Position numbers and translations under genes: made by a program. Under the pieces are notes generated by a model. The model was not told the DNA's origin. It saw nothing but the letters and a program-made list of their open reading frames with translations, and made no database searches. From Zygnema cylindricum (lineage: Eukaryota > Streptophyta > Zygnematophyceae > Zygnematales > Zygnemataceae), in NCBI GenBank assembly GCA_037447655.1, contig JBBHKE010002610.1, positions 100,907 to 164,906 of the forward strand: a DNA stretch of 64,000 nt, given 5' to 3'. Each line of letters starts with the position of its first letter. Within the stretch, counting starts at the first letter, position 1. Below, one piece after another: positions 43,879 to 53,282 of this stretch.

Positions 43879-46800
43879 AACAATTAGCCATAACAAGAAT
43901 AGTTTCATCAATTACAAAAATAATTAGTGATAACAAGAATTGTCACCTAAATTACACAAACCATTAGCGATAACAAGAATAGTTTCCTAAATTACACAAA
44001 TAGTTAGCGATAACAGGAATTGTTCCTAAATTACACAAACTGTTAGCGATAACAAGATGTGTTACCTAAATTACAAAAACAGTTTGCGATAACAAAAATT
44101 GGTACCTAAATTACACAAATAATTAGCGATAAAAAGAATTGTTATCTAAATTAAACAAACAATTAGAGATAAAAAGGATTGTTACCTAATTACATAAACA
44201 GTTAGCGATAACAAGAATTGTTATCTAAATTACACAAACAAATAGCGATAAAAAGAATTGTTACCTAAATTACACAAATAGTTTGCGATAACAAAAATAG
44301 TTTCCTAAATTACACAAACAGTCAGTGATAACAATAATTGTTACCTAAATTACACAAACAATTAGCGATAACAAGAATTGTTATCTATCTTTCACAAACT
44401 ATTAGCGATAACAAGAATTGTTACCTAAATTACAGAAGCAGTTAGCGATAAAAGGAATTGTTACTTTACTTACACAAACTGTTAGCGCTAACAAGAATTG
44501 TTACCTAAATTACACAAACAGTTAGCAATAACAGAAGTTATTATTTAAATAACACAAACTATTAGCGATAACAGGATTTGTTATCTAAATTACACACTAT
44601 TAGCGATAACAAGAATTATTACCTAAATTACTCAAGAAGTTAGCGATAACAATAATTTTTATCTAGATTACAGAAATAGTTAGCAATAACATGAATTGTT
44701 ATCTAAATTACACAAATTGTTAGCGATAACAAGAATTGTAATCTAAATTACACAAAAAGTAAGCGATAACATGAATTGTTATCTAACTTACACAAACAAA
44801 TAGCGATAACAAGAATTGTTACCTAAATTAGAAAAACAGTTAGCGATAACGAAATTGTAATCTAAATTACACAAACTATTAGCGATAATAGTTTTTGTAA
44901 TCTAAATTACACAAACTATTAGCGATAACAAGAATTGTTACCTTAATTTCACAAACACTTAGCGATAACAAGAATTGTTACCTAAATTACAGAAACAGTT
45001 TGCGATAACAAAAATTGTTATCTAAATTACAAAAACAATTAGCGATAACAAGAATTGTTACCTAAATTACACAAACAGTTAGCGATAACAAGAATTGTTA
45101 TCTAAATTACACAAAATATTAGCGATAACAGGAATTGTAATCTAATTACACAAACTCTTAGCGCTAACATAAATTGTTATCTGACTTACACAAACTCTTA
45201 GCGATTAGAAGAATTGTTACCTAAATTACACAAACAATTAGCGATAACAAAAATTGTTAACTAAATTACACATACAATTAGCGATAACAAGAATTGTTAC
45301 CTAAATTACAGAATTAGATAGCGATAACAGGAATTGTTATCTAACTTACACAAAATGTTAGCGAAAAAAAAAAATTGTTACCTAAATTACAAAAGCACTT
45401 AGCGATAACACGAATTGTTACGTAACTTACACAGACTGTTAGCGCTAATTGTAATTCTTACCTAAATTACACACACAGTTAGCGATAACAGGAATTCTTA
45501 TCTTAATTTCTCAAACAGTTAGCGATAACAAGATTTGTAATCTAAATTACACAAACTGTTACCGCTAAAATTTATTGTTATCTAACTTACACAAACTGTT
45601 AGCGATAATAGAAATTGTTATCTAAATTACTCAAACTGTTAGCGATAACAAGAATTGTTACCTATATTACACAAACAATTAGCGATAACAAGAATTGTTA
45701 CCTAAATTACACAAACAGTTAGCGATAACAGAAGTTGTTATCTAAATTACACAAACTATTAGCGATAACAGGAATTGTCACCTAAATTACAAAAAAAGTT
45801 AGCGATAACAAGATTTGTTATCTAAATTACACAAACATTTAACGATAACAAGAATTATTACCTAAATTACACAAGTAGTTAGCGATAACAATAATTTTTA
45901 TCTAAATTACACAAACAGTTACGGATACAATGAATTGTTATCTAAATTACACAAATTGTTAGCAATAACAAGAATTGTAATCTAAATTACAGAAACATTA
46001 GTGCTAACATGAATTGTTATCTAACTTACATAAACTGTTAGCGATAACAAGAATTGTTACCTTAATTACAGAAACAATTAGCGATAACAAGAATTGTTAC
46101 GTAAATTACAAAAATAGTTAGCGATGACAGAATTGTAATCTAAATTACACACACTATTAGCGATAATAGGAATTATAATCTAAATTACACAAACTATTAG
46201 CGATAACAATAATTGTTACCTGAATTACACAAACAATTAGTGATAACAAGAATTGTTACCTAAATTACACAAACAGTTAGCGATAACAGGAATTGTTATC
46301 TAAATTACACAAACAATTAGCGATAACAGGAATTGTTATCTATCTTTCACAAACTGTTAGCGATAACAAGAATTGTTACCCAAATTACACAAGCAGTTAG
46401 CCATAATAGGAATTGTTACTTTACATACACAAACTGTTGGCGCTAACAAGAATTGTTACCTAAATTACACAAACAGTTAGCGATAACAGAAGTTATTATT
46501 TAAATAACACAAACTATTAGCGATAACAGGAATTGTCCCCTAAATTACAAAATAATTAGCGATAACAAGATTTGTTATCTAAATTACACACTATTAGCGA
46601 TAACAAGAATTATTACCTAAATTACTCAAGAAGTTAGCGATAACAATAATTTTTATCTAGATTACACAAATAGTTAGCGATAACATGAATTGTTATCTAA
46701 ATTACTCAAATTGTTAGCGATAACAAGAATTGTAATCTAAATTACACAAAAAGTAAACGATAACATGAATTGTTATCTAACTTACACAAACAATTAGCAA

Positions 46801-47900
46801 TAATAAGAATTGTTACCTAAATTTGAAAAACTGTTAGCGATAACGAAATTGTAATCTAAATTACACAAACTATTAGCAATAATAGTTTTTGTAATCTAAA
46901 TTACACAAACTATTAGCGATAACAAGAATTGTTACCTTAATTTCACAAACACTTAGCGTTTACAAGAATTATTACCTAAATTATAGAAACAGTTTGCGAT
47001 AACAAAAATTGTTATCTAAATTACAAAAACAATTAGCGATAACAACAATTGTTACCTAAATTACACAAACACTTAGTGATAACAAGAATTTTCATCTAAA
47101 TTACACAAAATATTAGCGATAACAGGAATTGTAATCTAAATTACACAAACTCTTAGCGCTAACATAAATTGTTATCTGACTTACACAAACTGTTAGCGAT
47201 TAGAAGAATTGTTACCTAAATTACATAAACAATTAGCGATAACAAGAATTGTTACCTAAATTACACATACAATTAGCGATAACAAGAATTGTTACCTAAA
47301 TTACAAATTTAGTTAGCGATAACAAGAATTGTTATCTAACTTACACAAAATGTTAGCGAAAAAAAGAATTGTTACCTAAATTACAAAAGCACTTAGCCAT
47401 AACAGGAATTGTTACGTAACTTACACAGACTGTTAGCGCTAATTGTAATTCTTACCTAAATTACACACACCAGTTAGCGATAACAGGAATTCTTATCTTA
47501 ATTTCTCAAACGGTTAGCGATAACAAGATTTGTAATCTTAATTACGCAAACTTTTACCGCTAAAATTTATTGTTATCTAACTTACACACACTGTTAGCGA
47601 TAATAGAAATTGTTATCTAAATTACTCAAACTGTTAGCGATAACAAGAATTGTTACCTATATTACACAAACAATTAGCGATAACAAGAATTTTTACCTGA
47701 ATTACACAAACAATTAGCGATAACAGAAGTTGTTATCTAAATTACACAAACTATTAGCGATAACAGGAATTGTCACCTAAAATACAAAAAAAGTTAGCGA
47801 TAACAAGATTTGTTATCTAAATTACACAAACATTTAACAATAACAAGAATTATTACCTAAATTACACAAGCAGTTAGCGATAACAATAATTTTTATCTAA
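43879..47900 (+). repeat. 40-bp satellite array, block 1 (about 100 monomers)
   Basis: Consensus halves: TTAGCGATAACAAGAATTGT and TACCTAAATTACACAAACAG. Common variants: GCGCTAAC for GCGATAAC, TTATCTAA for TTACCTAA, AACTG for AACAG. A higher-order repeat of about 1.99 kb is visible: AGCGCTAATTGTAATTC at 45441 and 47434, and CAGAAGTTGTTATC at 45732 and 47724. No coding or RNA gene is seen. Confidence 0.95.
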
Positions 47901-47917
47901 GGGCATGGTTACATCAG

Positions 47918-47968
47918 GAGGTCTCTGTAATAGTACGGACAGCAGAAATTCTGTATTACAGAGGCCTC
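47918..47968. repeat. Subterminal hairpin of the MITE
   Basis: GAGGTCTCTGTAATA (47918-47932) pairs with TATTACAGAGGCCTC (47954-47968), 14 of 15 plus one G-U. It is followed by a second copy of the GGTTACATC motif. Confidence 0.75.
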
Positions 47969-48319
47969 GGTTACATCGCGTATCGTCTGTAAACAAGTTT
48001 TTACATACGTGTTCTGATTTGAGTGGTTCCACGTAAGTCGACGATCAAATCTTTAGAATAGTTAAAGATTTGGAAACCGACCATTTTAGTACGGAAATCC
48101 GTACTTGCGTATTACGTACGTGTACTTGGCAAGTGTACCGCGTCAATGTACCTAAAAAATCTCCTTCACTCTGCTGACTTTCAGGAAAAAACCGCATTTC
48201 TTTTCGACAAAGATTTTACGGTCACCTTATCCGAAGGCACGTGACTTTGGGGGCGTGTGAAAATTTTCATTTTTCATCGACGCACGTGTCTATCGTCCAG
48301 GTGTAGCGAAATGGCTGGT

Positions 48320-48366
48320 TCTGTATTGGTGAACCTACCTCCGCGAGGTGGGTTCACCAATACAGA
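48320..48366. repeat. Long internal hairpin of the MITE
   Basis: Arms of 22 bases (TCTGTATTGGTGAACC.. and ..GGTTCACCAATACAGA) around a CGC loop, with a single T-to-C difference that would be a G-U pair in RNA. Confidence 0.85.
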
Positions 48367-48567
48367 GGCGTATGGAGCGATTGCTTTGCAGATGAAGACC
48401 AAAATGTAATCGGACGGTCGACGTCTTCTCCCGGATACTTGGAGAATCGTAATCTTATTTTCTGTAATGTTGTTTTCAAAAAACTCACGAAAAAATAGTA
48501 CGATATGGTACGGGCAAGTACAAAATTTTGTATTAAACCTCACTTTTCGTCTGATGTAACCATACCC

Positions 48568-48789
48568 TAAATTACACAAACAGTTAGGGATACAATGAAT
48601 TGTTATCTAAATTACACAAATTGTTAGCAATAACAAGAATTGTAATCTAAATTACACAAAAAGAAAGCGATAACACGAATTGTTATCTAAATTACATAAA
48701 CATTAGTGCTAACATGAATTGTTATCTAACTTACATAAACTATTAGCGATAACAATAATTGTTACCTAAATTACACAAACAATTAGCGA
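48568..48789 (+). repeat. 40-bp satellite, short block between two insertions
   Basis: About five and a half monomers in the same phase and variant order as expected after 47900, confirming that the MITE is an insertion. It ends at AGCGA, the left flank of the next element. Confidence 0.9.
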
Positions 48790-48831
48790 TGTCATGCCGC
48801 ATCGTGTCGGCTGCTCGCGCGCACGTTATCA

Positions 48832-49013
48832 TGCACGCACGCGCGGTATTTTGCACGCACGCGCAGTATTTCTCACGCACGCGCAGTATTTCTCACGCAC
48901 GCGCGGTATTCCGTACGCATGCGCGGTATTTTGTATGCACGCGCAGTTTAAGGCACGCGCGCGCGGTTTTATGCATGCACGCGCGGTTTAATGCATGCAC
49001 GCAAGATGTTCGC
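48832..49013 (+). repeat. 20-bp GC-rich minisatellite in unit 1
   Basis: About nine copies of a 20-bp motif of the type GCACGCACGCGCGGTATTTT. Alternating purine-pyrimidine runs and many CpG. It is repeated in unit 2 at 51901-52075. Confidence 0.9.
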
Positions 49014-49018
49014 ACGCA

Positions 49019-49026
49019 TATATAAG
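49019..49026 (+). promoter_or_regulatory. Possible TATA box in unit 1
   Basis: TATATAAG lies just after the GC-rich minisatellite. The same site is at 52088-52095 in unit 2. Its position fits an LTR promoter with the minisatellite as upstream element; this is inference. Confidence 0.45.
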
Positions 49027-49425
49027 TTTCGTTCTCACGTGCGATTTAATTCCGATTCATATTTTTAGGTTTCATTGAGTAGTACTAATTTCGTGCGATA
49101 TGTTTCATTTCGTGCGTAGGTACACGATTTTCGAAGTTGGACGTGAAACATTGTTTGGGCGACGTGACACAATTTCAAGTATTTCGTGCTAGACCTTTTA
49201 TTTCGTGCGATATGGTTCGTTTCGTGCGGTATGTTTCGTTTCGTGCGTATGCACGCGATTTTGGGAGTATCGACGTGAAGTATCTTTTGGAGGCGTATCG
49301 CGATTTCCGGGCGACGCTTCGATACATATATTTATTTAAGTCGCGAACCCATGTAGCTTCGCGCACATGTAGTTAGGGAGGGTTTTTACCCTCGGACAGT
49401 GGATTTTGTCAGGCGTACGGCAAAC

Positions 49426-49452
49426 GATGTTGGCCGCCTATTGGCCAACATC
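49426..49452 (+). repeat. Hairpin GATGTTGGCC / GGCCAACATC in unit 1
   Basis: A perfect 10-bp stem with a 7-base loop, conserved in unit 2 at 52495-52521. It is partly kept in the diverged inverted relative near 50620-50640 (CTGGCC, TTGGCCAG). Confidence 0.75.
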
Positions 49453-49849
49453 TAAAATAGTTTCATGCATGTGAAGTAGACTAGACGTAGGCTAATTTTG
49501 CTTAGGCCTAGCGTAGTTCTTACTTAGACTTATTCTCAGACTTAGAGAATTTAGCTTTTGGACAAGAATTTTCTCTTGGCAGCGGAGCTTTTCTCTTGCT
49601 CTCTCTCTCACCGATTGCTCAAGTTTTTTCCTTTCTTTTGCTAGCTAGCTGTAGAGGCTAGATAGTTTACGTACATTCTCTCTTGTAATTCTGCCCACGC
49701 TTTTAATCCACGCGGCTCAAAGCCAAGTCCGGAAGGTTTCCCTCCAACTTCTGTCATTTTTTGGAAGTGGTGGATTGGAGTTCGTGTGGAGAAGCATCTA
49801 GATCCGGCTGCCCTTCCCACGGACAGCTGAACGGTTTGGGTGTTTGTTT

Positions 49850-51107
49850 TTTTTTTTCTTTCAACAAAAACTGAAAATGAAATATAACAATTTTTTATTT
49901 TTTTTTATTTTTTAAAACACACAACAAGAGAGAGGATAATGATAATTTGAGAGTACAGGAATACTAAGCCGATGGGTAGCCACTAGGCTCCACGGTCTGG
50001 GCGTATTCCTTACAGGAGTTAGGTCTAGGATTTTAAATAAAGAAAACAAAACCAGAAAAATGCAAGAAACCAACAATAAAAATCTGCAGTGAATCCGAGA
50101 TAACCGGATCTTGGCACGCTGATTGCAGAAAATTACAACAAGAAAACAAGCACTGAAAATACGTAAATAATCCGAGATTACCGAATTCTAACAAACGAGT
50201 AAAAATAGTAACAAGAAAATACAAGAAAACAACGTTAAAAATCTGCACGAAATCTGAGAAAACCAGATTTTGACACACTAATAACCAATTGCAGAAAATG
50301 ATAACGGGAAGCAAGTAATGGAAAATGGTAGAGAATTCGAGATAACCAGATTATAACAAACCACCAGCGAACTCCAACAAAAGCCACAGAAATTAGACAA
50401 CAAAATGTGAAACACTAATTCAGAGAAGGCATCTACAAAGGTTTAGAAACAGCCTGAGAAGGTAGGCGGAATCCAAACTAGAAGAGGTTGTTGAAGGGAA
50501 ACCGTGCGGACTCCGGCCGAAACCGAGTGAATTAACTTGTAGGGCTTACAATAAAAGTATAATAAGGAAACTAACCAATCAGGTGAGAGTATTTCACTGT
50601 ACAATTTGTGACTACTTTGGGTTCTGGCCAATAAGCGACCAGGACCATATGCCTACGTTACAAAATTCACAATCTGCGGATTAAAACCCTTCCTAACTAC
50701 ATGTATGCGTGAACCTACATGGGTTCACGACTTCAATGTGAACCAAAAATCGAAGAGCCAACAAACGCTCCGCGTACACGCGATTCGTAAATCGCGAAAT
50801 TCCAACTGAAGTGAAAGTACAGGCGAAAATAAAAGTACAAATGTAATATCGTGGAGGTTCGTTCATCTTGTTTCGTACGACCTCCAAACGATATCCGCGT
50901 ACGCCATTCGAATCGTGCACCTTTAAATCGCGCACGCAAATATGTATCTCCGTGTCACCAGCGGAATTCTCGGCGTCTTTTCGAAGTAAGTACACAATAA
51001 ATCCTGCATTCAAGCATGATTTTAACACAACCGGAATTAGTGTAGCCTCAACCCGTAATATTCCTACAGAATAAACAAAATACATGTCCCGATATAATGC
51101 GGCATGA
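49850..51107 (-). repeat. Inverted, diverged relative of the 1.4-kb unit
   Basis: Read on the minus strand from 51107 it aligns with the unit in order: CTCATGCCGCATTATATCGG to the unit start; GAACCCATGTAGGTTC and ACATGTAGTTAGG (about 50692-50735); the AGTCCGCACGGTTTCCC region (about 50495); GAGCCTAGTGGCTACC (about 49998). Similarity is patchy with a diverged middle. An insert of degenerate about 110-120 bp repeats (50040-50400) carries GAGATAACCGGAT-like motifs. It begins on the plus strand with a run of T. Confidence 0.65.
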
Positions 51108-51650
51108 GAACCGCTTGTCTTTCGGTTTCACAACGAAACCGAGAGTGAGTCCGTAGAAGTTTTTGTCCGAGCATTGGTCACCAAATCAAACGACTACGAA
51201 TGCTTAATGGGACAGGATGTTATCTTCCAAATCGGTGGAGGAGTAGATATGCATGATCAGACCTTCTCTTACCGTCCCTCTAATTTTCCAGGTCGCAAAA
51301 TCTGCCTCCCTCTTGTCTCTGCTCGCAAGCCGTTGCCCACAATGGCACATTTGGCTTCAACTCTCCCTGCATTTTCCAGTATCAAACTTCGGAAAGACAA
51401 TGGCGACTTGTTTTTCTCTAAAAGGATCCATATCGTCGATACCGAGGTCTTTCCACACATTCTCAATGTGATGGATAGCGATACTAATGGGATGTTGAGT
51501 TTAAAAAGTGTTTATGCATGTATAGGTGGTGATCAAGGGTTCCACATGGAGTGCCTCTCTTCTCCATTATCTTTCAACCCGGCTGACCATTGCTACCTCC
51601 GTATTTCTTCCAGGCCCTCAGCTGTTTTGACCAGCTCCTCCACAGGCTAA
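51107..51650 (+). pseudogene. Retropepsin-like polyprotein fragment
   Basis: A frame open from the junction at 51107 to the stop after 51650. PLVFRF, VEVFVRALVT and YECLMGQDVIFQIGG, then VD, resemble the C-terminal half of an LTR-element aspartic protease (the Y-D-x-LLG-x-D...G-x-x-D pattern). The catalytic DTG/DSG half is missing, cut by the inverted unit. The rest (to 51650) is unrecognised. It is followed by a run of G. It is unlike the copia proteases here and perhaps Gypsy-type; that is uncertain. Confidence 0.4.
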
Positions 51651-51858
51651 GGAGCTGGGGGGGGGAATTATTGGGTTCACTTCACTCTAGGGGAGTATTC
51701 TTTCCCTTCTTTCTTGGGTCATTTTCACCTTTGTTTCTTCTCATATTGTATATATTTTTCTGACATTTCATATTTATTTCCGTTGTTGTGTATGTTTGTG
51801 AGCATGACTTTTCTGGTTGTGATGCATGTTTGCTTGCTTGCTTCTCATGCACGACAGC

Positions 51859-53282
51859 TGTCATGCCGCATCGTGTCGGCTGCTCGCGCGCACGTTATCA
51901 TGCACGCACGCGCGGTATTTTGCACGCACGCGCAGTATTTTTCACGCACGCGCAGTATTTCTCACGCACGCGCGGTATTCTGTACGCACGCGCGGTATTT
52001 TGTATGCACGCGCAGTTTAAGGCACACGCGCGCGGTTTTATGCATGCACGCGCGGTTTAATGCATGCACGCAAGATGTTCGCACGCATATATAAGTTTCG
52101 TTCTCACGTGCGATTTAATTCCGATTCATATTTTTAGGTTTCATTGAGTAGTACTTATTTCGTGCGATATGTTTCATTTCGTGCGTAGGTACACGATTTT
52201 CGAAGTTGGACGTGAAACATTGTTTGGGCGACGTGACGCAATTTCAAGTATTTCGTGCTAGACCTTTTATTTCGTGCGATATGGGTCATTTCGTGCGGTA
52301 TGTTTCGTTTCGTGCGTATGCACGCGATTTTGGGAGTATCGACGTGAAGTATCTTTTGGAGGCGTATCGCGATTTCCGGGCGACGCTTCGATACATATAT
52401 TTATTTAAGTCGCGAACCCATGTAGGTTCGCGCACATGTAGTTAGGGAGGGTTTTTACCCTCGGACAGTGGATTTTGTCAGGCGTACGGCAAACGATGTT
52501 GGCCGCCTATTGGCCAACATCTAAAATAGTTTCATGCATGTGAAGTAGACTAGACGTAGGCTAATTTTGCTTAGGCCTAGCGTAGCTCTTACTTAGCCTA
52601 ATTCTCAGACTTAGAGAATTTAGCTTTTGGACAAGAATTTTCTCTTGGCAGCGGAGCTTTTCTCTTGCTCTCTCTCTCACCGATTGCTCAAGTTTTTTCC
52701 TTTCTTTTGCTAGCTAGCTGTAGAGGCTAGATAGTTTACGTATATTCTCTCTTGTAATTCTGCCCAGGCTTTTAATCCACGCGGCTCAAAGCCAAGTCCG
52801 GAAGGTTTCCCTCCAACTTCTGTCATTTTTGGGAAGTGGTGGATTGGAGTTCGTGTGGAGAAGCATCCGGATCCGGCTGCCCTTCCCACGGAAAACTGAA
52901 CGGTTTGGGTGTTTGTTTTTGTGTTGTTGGTATTTTCGGTTGGGAATGGAAGGGTGAATTTTGGCCGAATTTTGAGTTTTCCTTGTTTTTGGTTGGAATT
53001 ATTTATTTTGCTTCGTTGCTTTCATACGAGATAACTCTTGTAAAGAATACTTTGAAGACCCAAGAGCCTAGTGGCTACCTTGTGGCTTAGTATTTATTGG
53101 GTTCACTTCACTCTAGGGGAGTATTCTTTCCCTTCTTTCTTGGGTCATTTTCACCTTTGTTTCTTCTCATAGTGTATATATTTTTCTGACTTTTCATATT
53201 TATTTCCGTTGTTGTGTATGTTTGTGAGAATGACTTTTCTGGTTGTGATGCATGTTTGCTTGCTTGCTTCTCATGCACGACA
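51859..53282 (+). repeat. Complete 1.42-kb LTR-like unit 2
   Basis: It starts TGTCATGCC and ends GCACGACA. Contents in order: 20-bp minisatellite (51901-52075), TATATAAG (52088), TTCGTGCG repeats, hairpin (52495-52521), a CT-rich stretch, and a 3' part (52925-53097) absent from unit 1. An 84-codon open stretch (52836-53090) has no recognisable domain. Confidence 0.7.

Larger units (their letters stand above)
47901..48567. mobile_element. Harbinger-like (Tourist-type) MITE, 667 bp
   Basis: Terminal inverted repeats of 17 bp: GGGCATGGTTACATCAG at the left, and its complement with one change at the right (CTGATGTAACCATACCC). It is flanked by TAA on both sides (47898-47900, 48568-48570), which is the PIF/Harbinger target pattern. 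It interrupts a satellite monomer cleanly. It has no transposase frame, so it would depend on enzyme in trans. Confidence 0.8.
48790..53282 (+). mobile_element. Composite LTR-type element inserted in satellite (4493 bp)
   Basis: It begins TGTCATGCC and ends GCACGACA, with GCGA directly flanking both sides (48786-48789, 53283-53286), as for an LTR-element insertion. It contains a broken first unit (48790 to about 49850 and 51668-51856) and a complete second unit (51859-53282) in the same orientation. The units are separated by two bases. There is no gag-pol of its own. A solo-LTR tandem or a non-autonomous element are both possible. Confidence 0.6.

Noticed and set aside
48830-49130. Repetitive open frames in the GC-rich minisatellite (88 and 65 codons)
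   Set aside because: They arise from the 20-bp repeat being open in several frames (HARAVF-type peptide). They exist in all three plus frames and give no evidence of coding.
50033-50400. Possible coding region on the minus strand (93 codons, Phe/Leu-rich)
   Set aside because: It lies on degenerate 110-120 bp repeats in the inverted relative. The hydrophobic peptide is a product of A/T-rich repeats.
52836-53090. 84-codon frame at the 3' part of unit 2
   Set aside because: No domain. Its downstream half is absent from unit 1 and the frame is not maintained in the inverted relative.
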